From Elainella saxicola E1 (GTDB lineage Bacteria > Cyanobacteriota > Cyanobacteriia > Elainellales > Elainellaceae): a stretch of 37,461 bases of DNA. Made by a program: the position numbers and the translations under genes. A model generated the notes under the pieces. That model was not told the origin of the DNA. It saw only the letters and a list, made by a program, of their open reading frames with translations, and did no database searches. This document shows, piece after piece, positions 8,430 to 16,924 of the stretch (within the stretch, counting starts at the first letter, position 1; every line of letters starts with the position of its first letter). The stretch lies in contig LUGL01000012.1 in NCBI GenBank assembly GCA_002796835.1, positions 34,872 to 72,332 of the forward strand, read 5' to 3'.

Positions 8430-8625
8430 TTAGTGAAGGTCTCACTTACTAATCGGTACGTCTGGAAATCAGCGCTGAAACTCGAAAAACGACTCTCTGG
8501 TCTGCACTGGATACCCAGGGATACCGACTCGTCACTTAAGCCAGGTTCATCACCAGTATGTTGACTTAAGCCATCTGAACGTCCGACTCATGGAAGTCTT
8601 GGTATCAGGAGCTACTCCCCTTCAT
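8430..8625 (-). promoter_or_regulatory. yybP-ykoY manganese riboswitch
   Basis: Read on the minus strand, the element opens with AAGGGGAGTAGC (8622-8611) and closes with GAGACCTTCACT (8443-8432). These are the conserved ends of the yybP-ykoY class. Between them lie a GTCAACATACTGG segment and GATGAACCTGGC, which resemble the internal conserved loops. The AAGG/CCTT ends can form the closing stem. Known members bind Mn2+ and turn on Mn-export genes, and this one lies directly upstream of a UPF0016 gene. The match is from memory of the consensus, not a covariance search. Confidence 0.85.
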
Positions 8626-8740
8626 TTAGTTTGAATTTATCCAATCGGCGTAGCCCTGTCAATAGCAATAAGCAAAAAGACTCAATCCGATCGGCTCAAA
8701 TCAGCCTGGAAATTTAATAAGTTACAATAAGTAATGACAT

Positions 8741-8758
8741 TGACAATCAAAATTGTCA
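8741..8758. promoter_or_regulatory. Palindromic operator candidate and promoter for the MerR-like gene
   Basis: TGACAAT and ATTGTCA form a perfect 7-bp inverted repeat with a 4-bp spacer. It sits 17 bp before the ATG at 8775. A TTGACA at 8740-8745 with a 17-bp gap to TAGGAT at 8763-8768 would give a near-leaderless transcript, and a TACAAT at 8723-8728 is another possible -10. A dimer bound here would contact either promoter, so autoregulation by the MerR-like protein is plausible. Confidence 0.45.
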
Positions 8759-8774
8759 TGATTAGGATGGACCT

Positions 8775-9473
8775 ATGCAATTACTCCAACAGTTCGCTCA
8801 AATCCAGTCGCAGTGGACGCTGGAGGAATTTGTCGAGGTTGTCAATGAGCTGCTGCCGCAATTTTTGCCGCTGCCAGAAGGGGAAACTCGCATTCTTGAG
8901 GCCGTAAATCCTCGATTAGTGCGGCATTACACCACCCAAGGTTTGCTGGATAAACCCCAGCGATCGGGCCGGGAGGTGCGGTATGGCTATCGTCACTTGC
9001 TGCAGCTCTTATTGCTGCGCCGCCTGCTGATGGAAGGCTATGGCAGTGGGGCGATCGAACGGCTGAGCTTAAGCCAATCTAACGCAGAGTTAGAAGCGTT
9101 GTTGCAGGGTGGGGTGCAGTTGAAAGCGGAAACGGCCAATCCGGCTCTGGCTTTCCTTCAGCAAATCCAGCAACGCCAACAAAATTTAGATGCTGCCGCG
9201 CCCAGCCCACCGCTCGCTCAAACTGATCCTAGGATACCTCCCTCTGCTGCGGCTCCTGCTGCTGCGACTCCTCCCTCTGCGGCTCCTGCGGCTCCCCAAA
9301 CTGTGCCAAATAAGTCTCAGCGCTGGTTACGGGTTGAAGTGCTGCCCGGTTTAGAACTCCATATTCGGGAGGATTTTGTCTATCCCAGCAGTCCCTATGA
9401 GCAGCAAAACCTCCAGCAACTCATTGCTGACCAACTATCCATCCTCACCCCTAATCGGAGGCGATCGTCATGA
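8775..9473 (+). CDS. MerR-like HTH regulator with proline/alanine linker
   Basis: The N-terminal half of this 232-residue protein contains a MerR-type winged-helix unit. Its key residues are NPRLVRHYTTQGLL, then GREVRYGYRHLLQLLLLRRLL and a GYGSGAIERL helix, at about residues 45-105. An Ala/Pro-rich linker (about 150-180) leads to a short C-terminal segment beginning RWLRVEVLPGLELHI. There is no Cys-rich metal-binding loop, so it is not a classical metal sensor. The stop codon overlaps the start of the vWA gene (ATGA), so the two proteins are probably co-translated. A palindrome upstream suggests autoregulation. The ligand is unknown. Confidence 0.75.
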   Translation: MQLLQQFAQIQSQWTLEEFVEVVNELLPQFLPLPEGETRILEAVNPRLVRHYTTQGLLDKPQRSGREVRYGYRHLLQLLLLRRLLMEGYGSGAIERLSLSQSNAELEALLQGGVQLKAETANPALAFLQQIQQRQQNLDAAAPSPPLAQTDPRIPPSAAAPAAATPPSAAPAAPQTVPNKSQRWLRVEVLPGLELHIREDFVYPSSPYEQQNLQQLIADQLSILTPNRRRSS

Positions 9474-10708
9474 CATCCTCATCCCCTCAAATTGATTTGA
9501 TTCCCCTGCGGGCTGTTTTAGCGTCTGGTCAACCCACCACGCTAGATCTGGTTGTGAAAATCACGCCCCCCGCTCCCACCGTTGAAGTCCAGCGTCCGCC
9601 GCTCAATTTGGGATTGGTGATCGATCGCTCTGGTTCGATGACAGGTGCAAAAATCGACTATGCCCGTCAGGCCGCCTGCTATGCTGTCGAACAGCTTTTG
9701 CCAACGGATCGGGTCAGCGTCACCATTTTTGACGACCGGATAGAGACGATCGTACCTTCTACACCTGCGCTTCAAAAAACGCCGATTCTACAAGCGATTC
9801 AGCAGGTTTCAGCTCGTGGCTCTACAGCCCTGCATGGAGCGTGGATCGAGGGTGGGATGCAAGTAGGACAACAACTTCAGCCCGCCTGGTTGAATCGGGT
9901 GATTTTACTGTCTGATGGGTTGGCCAACGTTGGGGAAACCAATCCTGATGTGATTGCTGCCGATGTGCATGGACTGTCGAAACGCGGCATTAGCACTACA
10001 ACGATGGGCGTTGGCAACGACTATAACGAAGACATGCTGGAAGCGATGGCTCGCAGCGGCGATGGCAATTTTTACCACATTGAATCCCCGCAGCAGTTGC
10101 CCAGTATTTTTCAAACGGAGCTGTTTGGGTTGATGGGAACGATCGGTCATCAAGTCAGTTTGGGCATTGAACCGCAATCTGATGTTGCCGTTGTTGATGT
10201 GTTTAACGATCTCGATCGCAATCAGTACGGAAGGCTCCAGTTGCCAAATTTGATTGTTGGCATGCCGATTTTGATTGCGCTGCGGTTGAAAGTTCCAGCT
10301 CTGACTGAATCAACTGAGTTTTGTCGCTTCCGCTTGGCCTGGAATGACCCAAATCAAGCAGGACGACAAGTGTTACGGGTGAGTTTGCGGTTACCGATCG
10401 TCCCTGGGACTCAACTCGAAGAATTTCCGCTCAATCCGATCGTCCAGGAACAAATTGCGCTCTTATTGGCAGCCAGAGCCAAGGCTGAAGCTGTGCGTCA
10501 ACTGGATTTGGGAAATTTTGCTGAAGCCAGCAAGTCACTGCAATGTGCTCAACAGGCGGTTGCGGCGGCCCCAGCTTCTGCACTCACCCAAACCGAGATG
10601 CAGCGATTGCAGGATCTCGACAAAGATATTACGAATGGGGAAATTGCTCGATCGCGCAAAAATGCCGTTTACCAGCGTTATTCCAGCGAACGCAGTCGGC
10701 CTGTTTAG
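9470..10708 (+). CDS. vWA-domain protein
   Basis: This 412-residue protein has a von Willebrand factor A domain from about residue 45 to 230. All MIDAS parts are present: DRSGSM (DxSxS), STALHG (the Thr) and LSDGLANVG (the Asp). The C-terminal 170 residues form a beta-rich then helical region with an Ala-rich helix, without a signal peptide or membrane segment. Metal-dependent protein binding in the cytoplasm is likely. The gene overlaps the MerR-like gene by 4 bp and converges on a minus-strand gene 7 bp after its stop. The partner and process are unknown. Confidence 0.85.
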   Translation: MTSSSPQIDLIPLRAVLASGQPTTLDLVVKITPPAPTVEVQRPPLNLGLVIDRSGSMTGAKIDYARQAACYAVEQLLPTDRVSVTIFDDRIETIVPSTPALQKTPILQAIQQVSARGSTALHGAWIEGGMQVGQQLQPAWLNRVILLSDGLANVGETNPDVIAADVHGLSKRGISTTTMGVGNDYNEDMLEAMARSGDGNFYHIESPQQLPSIFQTELFGLMGTIGHQVSLGIEPQSDVAVVDVFNDLDRNQYGRLQLPNLIVGMPILIALRLKVPALTESTEFCRFRLAWNDPNQAGRQVLRVSLRLPIVPGTQLEEFPLNPIVQEQIALLLAARAKAEAVRQLDLGNFAEASKSLQCAQQAVAAAPASALTQTEMQRLQDLDKDITNGEIARSRKNAVYQRYSSERSRPV

Positions 10709-10715
10709 CAGAGAC

Positions 10716-11156
10716 TTAATGCTCAAATACACCGCCCTCGATCGCATCTTCGTTGATGGGGGCGATGTAGCGGGCATTGGCTCTTACATAACAAATGCCA
10801 GGTTCACCAATCATCAATGGATCTGTGCCGCTGACTCGCAGCCAGGGTTCGCCTGCTGTAAAGACGATCGCATCCCCGTTCCTCTCCTCAAAAACGGCAG
10901 TCAGCACCGCACCTGGTGCCACTCTTAGACGCACTGCGCCATTGGGTTGCGATCGACAGTTGAGATAAGTCGGGTCTGGATCGACGACCAACCACTTGCG
11001 GGTTGGGTAAACATTGCCACGATTGCCGAGTTGGAGGGCTGTTGTAAAATTGCCGTTTGCATCTGGAGCCGGAACACCTGCCATTTGAGCAAATGCTGTC
11101 GGACTCAATAGCACGGTAATGGCTGCCGCCAACCTAATCATCCTCCAATCGATCAT
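10716..11156 (-). CDS. Secreted small protein, SH3-like
   Basis: The 146-residue product starts with a signal peptide ending near AFAQ. The mature part has LNCRSQPNGAVRLRVAPGAVL, which resembles the first strands of a bacterial SH3 (SH3b) domain, and two Cys that could form a disulphide (in LNCRS and GICYV). I chose the ATG at 11156 because AGGAG lies just before it; an ATG at 11141 or 11183 is possible. It is a periplasmic or extracellular protein of unknown role. Confidence 0.65.
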   Translation of the reverse strand: MIDWRMIRLAAAITVLLSPTAFAQMAGVPAPDANGNFTTALQLGNRGNVYPTRKWLVVDPDPTYLNCRSQPNGAVRLRVAPGAVLTAVFEERNGDAIVFTAGEPWLRVSGTDPLMIGEPGICYVRANARYIAPINEDAIEGGVFEH

Positions 11157-11204
11157 GGCTCCTGAATTGCCTTTCCCAAGCATCTGGGGAATGAATCGGT
11201 GTGC

Positions 11205-11822
11205 CTAAGATGCAGAAGTGAGAACGCCATTTAAGAAGATATCTGCCATACCTTCCGCCATTTCCAGCATGGCCTGCGGCGGGGCATCACCCGGCATAAT
11301 GGTATCGCGGCTGAATCCGGCGATCGTAAACATGCCTAGAAATACCTGAGCGACAATGCGGGGATTCATGCGGCGATAAATCCCTTGATCCATGGCCGTT
11401 TCAAAAAAAGCTTCTGCCACATCGGTCATTTTGGCGATCACATCCGTTTGGATTTGCTCTCGCAGGTCGGGGTGAAATTGTGCTTCCATGAAGCAAACTC
11501 GGAGTAAATCAGCATTTTGGTGCAAATTCAGCATCCGCTTCCGCATGACTTGAGCAATCGCTCGATAGCTGGCCATTTCGCTCAGTTCCGTCAGCAAATC
11601 CGTCAGAATTTCGACCCAGCCTTGCGTCGCCACTTCCACTAAAATCGCCTTCTTGCTCTCAAAATGGCGGAAAATGGTGCCCTCTGCCACCCCTGCTTCC
11701 TGGGCTAAATCGCGCGTTGTAGTGCCGTCATAGCCGCGTCGAGCAAACAACTTCCTGGCAGCTCGCAGAATTCGAGCTTGGGTTTCTGCTTCACTAGAGG
11801 AAGGTACGGAAACAGGACGCAT
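11205..11822 (-). CDS. TetR-family transcriptional regulator
   Basis: This is a 205-residue regulator with a typical TetR helix-turn-helix at about residues 12-60: RILRAARKLFARRGYDGTT, then TRDLAQEAGVAEGTIFRHFESK. An all-helical ligand-binding domain follows. Such proteins are usually repressors that dissociate on binding a small hydrophobic molecule. No adjacent efflux or catabolic operon reveals the target. The next gene downstream is the secreted small protein, 48 bp away on the same strand. Confidence 0.9.
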   Translation of the reverse strand: MRPVSVPSSSEAETQARILRAARKLFARRGYDGTTTRDLAQEAGVAEGTIFRHFESKKAILVEVATQGWVEILTDLLTELSEMASYRAIAQVMRKRMLNLHQNADLLRVCFMEAQFHPDLREQIQTDVIAKMTDVAEAFFETAMDQGIYRRMNPRIVAQVFLGMFTIAGFSRDTIMPGDAPPQAMLEMAEGMADIFLNGVLTSAS

Positions 11823-11922
11823 AGTTATCAGGTGTCGATACTAGGATCTACTAGCCGATATTAGCCACATTACATGGAAGAGTGATTATCTAATCCGCAA
11901 AACTTTACAGAACATTACGTTA

Positions 11923-14109
11923 CTAGAGCCGCCGACTGCCCATGGGATTAAATTGTCCATGTTCTAATTCATGTAGCAGCATGGCCTCGATCGACTCCAC
12001 ATCACGGGGCTGGGAGAACAAATAGCCCTGAGCATATTCACATTGCAGCGATCGCAATTGGGCCAGCTGTTTTGGGGTTTCCACGCCCTCTGCCACCACT
12101 TCCATGCCTAAATTCCAGGCCAGCGTAATAATCGTTCGGACGATCGCCAACTGTTCCCCGTCGCTATCCACACGCTGGACAAAAGAACGGTCAACTTTAA
12201 GGGTATCGATCGGTAAACGATGCAAATAGCTGAGGGAGGAATATCCGGTGCCAAAATCATCGATCGCTAACTGAATGCCAAGCGCTTTGAGCTGAGAGAG
12301 GGTGGCAATGGCCGATTCCGCATGACTCATCAACACACTTTCAGTAATTTCAAGCTTGAGATATTGAGCTGGCAGCCCTGTTTCAGTCAGGATTTGTTGC
12401 ACCAAATCAACCAGGTTGGGCGTAAATTGATGGCTGGATAGATTGATGTTGACTGTAAAAGGTGGCCAGTTCGGAAACTTCTCCTGCCAGCGGCGCATTT
12501 GGGCACAGCCCTCTTTGAGAATCCAGCTGCCGATCGGCAAAATCAGCCCCGTCTCTTCTGCAATTGGAATAAACTTCACGGGTGAAATCAATCCTTGCTG
12601 AGGGTGCTGCCAGCGCACTAAGGCTTCAAACCCAACCAAGCGATTCGTCCGGAGCGAGACGATCGGTTGATAGTACAGCTTGAGCTCTTGTCGTTCAACC
12701 GCTCGCCGTAAGTCGGTTTCCAGTTCTAATTGGGCGACAGCAGAGGTATGCATGCGGGGATGGAAAATTGCGTAGTGTCCCCGGCCCTCATTCTTGGCCC
12801 GATACATGGCTAAATCTGCGTCACGCAGCAGGTTTTCTGGATAAATGAAGCCTGTGGAGCTGAAGGCAATGCCAATGCTGGCGCTGGTAAAAATATCTCG
12901 GCCTTCAATACAGAAAGGAACCGCCAGCTCCTGCAAAATTTTCTGCGTAATTGCGATCGCTTTATCTTGCGTCTGAATATCTTCTAGCAAGATCACAAAT
13001 TCATCTCCTCCCAAACGGGCGATCGTATCCTGGGGACGGAGACAGGTTGCTAAACGTCCTGCAATTTCATTTAAAAGCTGATCGCCGATTTCATGGCCTA
13101 AGCTGTCGTTAATGGTTTTGAACCGATCGAGATCAATAAACAAAACGGCAAATAAATACTCGGGTCTATGGTTCGCCAGTTCGCCAGCCCGCCTCAACAA
13201 TTCGATGAACGAAAGTCGATTGGGCAAACCCGTGAGTGAGTCATAAAGCGCATCCTGAACCAGTTTTTCCTCAGTTTGCTTCAAAGCGTTGATATTGGTT
13301 TGAATCCCTACCATCCGAGTGGCTTGGCCTAGGCCGTTCCGCATTGCTTGGCCTCGCGTTAATACCCAGCAATAATTGCCATTCTGATGCAGAATGCGAT
13401 ACTTGCTCTCGAAGCAGGACTGTTTCCCTTCTAAATGAGCAGCCAGCGATTGTTTCACCCAATAGAGGTCTTCCGGGTGGATCCGTTCAAACCAGACTTG
13501 CGGATGACAACGCAGTTCGATTTCTGGATACCCCAGCATGCGCTGCCACTCGATCGAGAACACAATTTCGTTAGTGATCAGGTTCCAATCCCAAATGCCG
13601 TCACTTTTGCCTTGAAAGGCTAGCAGATAGCGTTCCTCATGCTGATTCAACGTTTGGATCGTCTGTAAAAGCTGTTCGTTCTCTTGAGTCAGATGGTCAA
13701 CCTGTTGCAAAAGTTGGATCCGTTCGCTGGCGCTTTGCAGCATGGTATTGAGGATCTCAGGTGTGAGCTGGGTCAAATCTAGCCACGTCAGGCCGTCTGG
13801 TTGTAGTGGTATCTCGGCTTGTAGTGGTATCTCGGCTTCTGGCCGATGGGTGAGTAAAATTGTTGCCAGGGGACCATTCGCCTGGATGGTTTGGTGCAGG
13901 TGATCCCAACCGATTTTCTCGGCGATCGTCTGTCCAATCAAATAAATTTTGTGCGATCGCTGTTCGATGGAATCGAGTAAAGCCTCACGGTTAGTTAAAA
14001 TATCGAGTTGATAAGGATTTCCAGGAATCTGAGCAATCAAGGTCTTGATCAGGGCAGTGCTGTCTTGATCATTCTCAGCAAATAAAATTTGGACTGGAGG
14101 GTTGCACAT
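11923..14109 (-). CDS. Pseudo-receiver-PAS-GGDEF-EAL cyclic-di-GMP signalling protein
   Basis: The 728-residue protein is built as a degenerate receiver (about 1-115), a coiled coil (125-158), a PAS domain (160-280), GGDEF (285-450) and EAL (465-715). The receiver has ILFAENDQD but Gly (YLIGQ) where the phospho-accepting Asp should be. GGDEF is intact at about 367-371, with an RPQD inhibitory I-site five residues before it. EAL (494-496), DDFGTGYSSLSYL and VVAEGVET are present, so both synthesis and hydrolysis of c-di-GMP are possible. It carries an in-frame 18-bp tandem duplication (13801-13836). Confidence 0.93.
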   Translation of the reverse strand: MCNPPVQILFAENDQDSTALIKTLIAQIPGNPYQLDILTNREALLDSIEQRSHKIYLIGQTIAEKIGWDHLHQTIQANGPLATILLTHRPEAEIPLQAEIPLQPDGLTWLDLTQLTPEILNTMLQSASERIQLLQQVDHLTQENEQLLQTIQTLNQHEERYLLAFQGKSDGIWDWNLITNEIVFSIEWQRMLGYPEIELRCHPQVWFERIHPEDLYWVKQSLAAHLEGKQSCFESKYRILHQNGNYCWVLTRGQAMRNGLGQATRMVGIQTNINALKQTEEKLVQDALYDSLTGLPNRLSFIELLRRAGELANHRPEYLFAVLFIDLDRFKTINDSLGHEIGDQLLNEIAGRLATCLRPQDTIARLGGDEFVILLEDIQTQDKAIAITQKILQELAVPFCIEGRDIFTSASIGIAFSSTGFIYPENLLRDADLAMYRAKNEGRGHYAIFHPRMHTSAVAQLELETDLRRAVERQELKLYYQPIVSLRTNRLVGFEALVRWQHPQQGLISPVKFIPIAEETGLILPIGSWILKEGCAQMRRWQEKFPNWPPFTVNINLSSHQFTPNLVDLVQQILTETGLPAQYLKLEITESVLMSHAESAIATLSQLKALGIQLAIDDFGTGYSSLSYLHRLPIDTLKVDRSFVQRVDSDGEQLAIVRTIITLAWNLGMEVVAEGVETPKQLAQLRSLQCEYAQGYLFSQPRDVESIEAMLLHELEHGQFNPMGSRRL
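13801..13836. repeat. 18-bp perfect tandem duplication inside the GGDEF-EAL gene
   Basis: Two identical head-to-tail 18-bp units (13801-13818 and 13819-13836) duplicate the residues AEIPLQ in the linker after the pseudo-receiver. The reading frame is kept. It looks like a recent slippage event. Confidence 0.85.
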
Positions 14110-14240
14110 AACGCACTTAATAGCTTCAGAGAACTAGACAGGTATTCTGAAAAGACTCTGCTTAGAATTCCCGCAAACGGCTCGCTGCGCTCAGAAATTC
14201 GCTTCTGATTAGTGCACACGCTCTGCTGAAAAACCCCTAA

Positions 14241-14942
14241 TTAGTCTGCTTGAGTTGACCGAATAAGTGCTGAGCAATAAGCTTTGACTAAGGCATCAAT
14301 TCCCGTAATTGCCGTACCGACTACGACTGCATAAGCACCGAGATCGATCGCCTGCTTTGCCTGATCCGGAGAGGCGATTCCACCCTCGCAGATCACAGGC
14401 ACAGAGAGTTGCTTGACCATTTCGGCCAGCAGTTCAAAACTGGGTGGTGATTGATGTTGGGTTGCAGCCGTATAACCATAAAGGGTCGTGCCAACCAAAT
14501 CTGCACCCGCAGCTACAGCCGCAATGGCAGCCTCTAAGGTGTCCACATCGGCCATGACGGGTTTGCCTAAAGTTTGATGAATTTGCTGAATCAAAGCGGC
14601 CAGGGTTTCTCCATCAGGACGATCGCGATCGGTGGCATCAATGGCGATCACATCTGCTCCAGCAGCTGCAACGGCTTGAGCATGCCTGAATTGGGGCGTA
14701 ATGTAAACTTCATATCCAGAAATTTCCTGCTTCCAAAGACCGATGATCGGGCAGCTTACTCGTTGTCGGACGGCCTGGATATGGGTTGGAGTATCAATTC
14801 TGACGGCAACTGCACCTCGTTGGACGGCTGCTTCTGCCATCGCCGCAATGACGCTAGGCTCATGCAGCGGCGAGTCGATTGGGGCTTGACAAGAAACCAC
14901 AAGGCCCTGGTAGAGGGATGGAACAACAGAGTTGGCAGTCAT
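14241..14942 (-). CDS. nanE: Putative N-acylglucosamine-6-phosphate 2-epimerase
   Basis: This 233-residue TIM barrel matches NanE, which interconverts ManNAc-6-phosphate and GlcNAc-6-phosphate. Family stretches are visible: LVVSCQAPIDSPLHEPSVIAAM at the N terminus, GAVAVRIDTP, CPIIGLWKQE, VIAIDATDRDRPDG, PVMADVDTLEAA, GADLVGTTLYGYT and VICEGGIASPDQA. The Lys in GLWK and the Glu in CEGG fit the catalytic residues of the family. The start at 14942 is chosen because the conserved part begins there; a GTG at 14966 is the alternative. It is divergent from glucokinase, so both may serve amino-sugar or glucose recycling. Confidence 0.88.
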   Translation of the reverse strand: MTANSVVPSLYQGLVVSCQAPIDSPLHEPSVIAAMAEAAVQRGAVAVRIDTPTHIQAVRQRVSCPIIGLWKQEISGYEVYITPQFRHAQAVAAAGADVIAIDATDRDRPDGETLAALIQQIHQTLGKPVMADVDTLEAAIAAVAAGADLVGTTLYGYTAATQHQSPPSFELLAEMVKQLSVPVICEGGIASPDQAKQAIDLGAYAVVVGTAITGIDALVKAYCSALIRSTQAD

Positions 14943-15082
14943 CGAAGATAAAATTCCCAGTTTCACAAATCAATCATAAATCTTGATGGTCTATAAATAT
15001 TTCTCCGGACAAATTGAATCAGTTTTCTGGGAATCTAGACTGAAAGATGTGATCGGTTACCGTTGATTTTAGGTCAATCCCC

Positions 15083-16132
15083 ATGACGCAAATATTGGCA
15101 GGTGATACTGGCGGCACTAAAACCGTCTTGCTTCTCGCAGAAGTCCACGAGACTGAACTGGGCGCAACGCAAATCAAAGCCCTCCATCAGCAGCGGTTTG
15201 TCAGCGCTGAATTTCCAGATTTGGTGCCCATGGTCCGACAATTTTTTGATGCAGCTAAGGCCGCAACTGGCAATCCCCCTGCTCCTGAACAAGCCTGCTT
15301 CTCGATCGCCGGACCTGTTGTCAACAACACCTGCCATTTGACCAATCTGTCCTGGCTGTTAGATGGCGATCGTCTAGCCCAGGATTTAGGCATTGCTCAC
15401 GTGCAGTTGATCAATGATTTTGTGGCCGTTGGGCATGGCACTCCTGGCCTGGAAGCCAACGATCTATGTACTTTACAGACTGGAGAATACCGTCCAGATG
15501 CGCCCATTGCCCTGATTGGAGCCGGAACCGGACTGGGACAAGGTTTTTTGATTCGAGAAGGCAAACAATATCGCGTATTTGGTTCAGAAGGCGGCCATAC
15601 GGATTTCGCGCCGCGATCGGAACTGGAGTTTCAGTTGCTGAAATATTTGCGAGACAAACTGAACCTCTCGCGAATTTCGGTTGAGCGCGTGGTTTCAGGT
15701 ATGGGCATTGCGGCCATCTACCAATTCTTGCGCGATCGTCAATCTATTGGGGAGTCTCCGGAAGTGGCAGCGGCGATTCGCACCTGGGAGCGGGAAGCAG
15801 GTCTGTCTGAAAAAACGGTCGATCCGGCATCGGTGATCGCGATCGCTGCGACCCAGCAAGATCCTCTCTCCAAGACAACCATGGAATTGTTTGTTGACCT
15901 CTATGGGGCGGAAGCAGGCAATTTAGCCCTGAAGCTATTACCCTACGGCGGCCTTTATATTGCAGGGGGTGTGGCAGCCAAAAACTTATCGCTGATGAAA
16001 TCAGGCATTTTTATCAGCGCTTTGATCGACAAAGGTCGCATGCGTCCTCTAATGGAGCGAATCCCTGTACATGTGATTCTCAACCAAAATGTGGGGTTAT
16101 TAGGAGCAGCCCGCTATGCCGCGAGGTTATAA
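15083..16132 (+). CDS. glk: Glucokinase
   Basis: The protein (349 aa) belongs to the bacterial Glk family (PF02685 type). It has the N-terminal phosphate loop GDTGGTKT, the catalytic VQLINDFVAVG, a second phosphate motif GAGTGLGQGF, and the sugar-binding SEGGHTDFAPRS. Near the C terminus GLYIAGGVAAKNL closes the adenosine site. It phosphorylates glucose with ATP to glucose-6-phosphate in the cytosol. The length is normal. The gene stands alone on the plus strand next to divergent nanE. Confidence 0.93.
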   Translation: MTQILAGDTGGTKTVLLLAEVHETELGATQIKALHQQRFVSAEFPDLVPMVRQFFDAAKAATGNPPAPEQACFSIAGPVVNNTCHLTNLSWLLDGDRLAQDLGIAHVQLINDFVAVGHGTPGLEANDLCTLQTGEYRPDAPIALIGAGTGLGQGFLIREGKQYRVFGSEGGHTDFAPRSELEFQLLKYLRDKLNLSRISVERVVSGMGIAAIYQFLRDRQSIGESPEVAAAIRTWEREAGLSEKTVDPASVIAIAATQQDPLSKTTMELFVDLYGAEAGNLALKLLPYGGLYIAGGVAAKNLSLMKSGIFISALIDKGRMRPLMERIPVHVILNQNVGLLGAARYAARL

Positions 16133-16257
16133 ATTGTCTCGACTGAACGATTGGCAAAAATGAGAGCAAACGGTCGGTGTGAAACAGAGTACTCCGCGTT
16201 TCTGCGCCACGCCAACCGATGCTTAAGAGACTGAGCCTTGCATCTCAGCTTGTCAGA

Positions 16258-16854
16258 TTATGCTGTGACTAAAGCCGCAGCTGGATTCAAAGACTCAAGG
16301 TTGGGTTGAGCCGGCGTTTGACCTTTACAAAAGGCAAGTTCAGCTTCGATCTCATAGACTTCTGTCCAAGCATCCTGGACTTCTTGAGCTTCTGCACCAA
16401 GGGAAGCATTGAGCGATCGCGCTTTATCAATTGCTTCCTGTAATACACGCTCTAGAATGGCAACTCTGGGATTTTCCAGAAAATCGCTCTTGGTCAGAAT
16501 GTCTGTGAGAGAAATGATGCCAATCAACTCATCCTTGATGACTGGGGCACGATCGATACCGACTTGACCAAATAGTCTCGCGACATATTCTACCGCCAGG
16601 TCAGGATTGACAACCACGCAGGGTTTGGTCATCACTTCATAGACCTTGACTTGCTTTGGATCTTTGCCATAAGCAACGACTTGGCTAGCGATATCTGTAT
16701 CGGTAATAATGCCATACGCATCATCATCACTGCGGCGTTCTACAATCAGAGAATGTAGGCCACGCAATTTCATGAGGCGAACCGCATCAGCAACCGTTGC
16801 AGAACCACGAACTGTTGCGACATCTTCAGTCATTACATCCTTTGCTTTCACCAT
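16258..16854 (-). CDS. CBS-CP12 fusion protein of the nif operon
   Basis: This is a 198-residue protein with two CBS domains (a Bateman module, about 1-125) containing KDVMTEDVATV, GIITDTDIAS and IIGIISLTDIL. A C-terminal CP12-like segment (about 135-180) has the core QDAWTEVYEIEAELAFCKG. CP12 in its free form regulates GAPDH and phosphoribulokinase; CBS-CP12 fusions are known in cyanobacteria. Only one of the usual CP12 Cys is evident. A strong AAGGAGGA precedes the ATG. It follows the fdxB-like gene as the last gene of the minus-strand nif arm, which suggests adenylate-responsive control during nitrogen fixation (inference). Confidence 0.85.
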   Translation of the reverse strand: MVKAKDVMTEDVATVRGSATVADAVRLMKLRGLHSLIVERRSDDDAYGIITDTDIASQVVAYGKDPKQVKVYEVMTKPCVVVNPDLAVEYVARLFGQVGIDRAPVIKDELIGIISLTDILTKSDFLENPRVAILERVLQEAIDKARSLNASLGAEAQEVQDAWTEVYEIEAELAFCKGQTPAQPNLESLNPAAALVTA

Positions 16855-16924
16855 CTGGAATATTCCTCCTTGTTATCAATGGCTGGATGTTCCAGATACC
16901 TTCTAACTGCTCTTGCTACCGCTA

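Noticed and set aside
8166-8564. 132-codon plus-strand ORF
   Set aside because: It is antisense to the UPF0016 gene and its riboswitch; the structure on the minus strand explains the sequence better.
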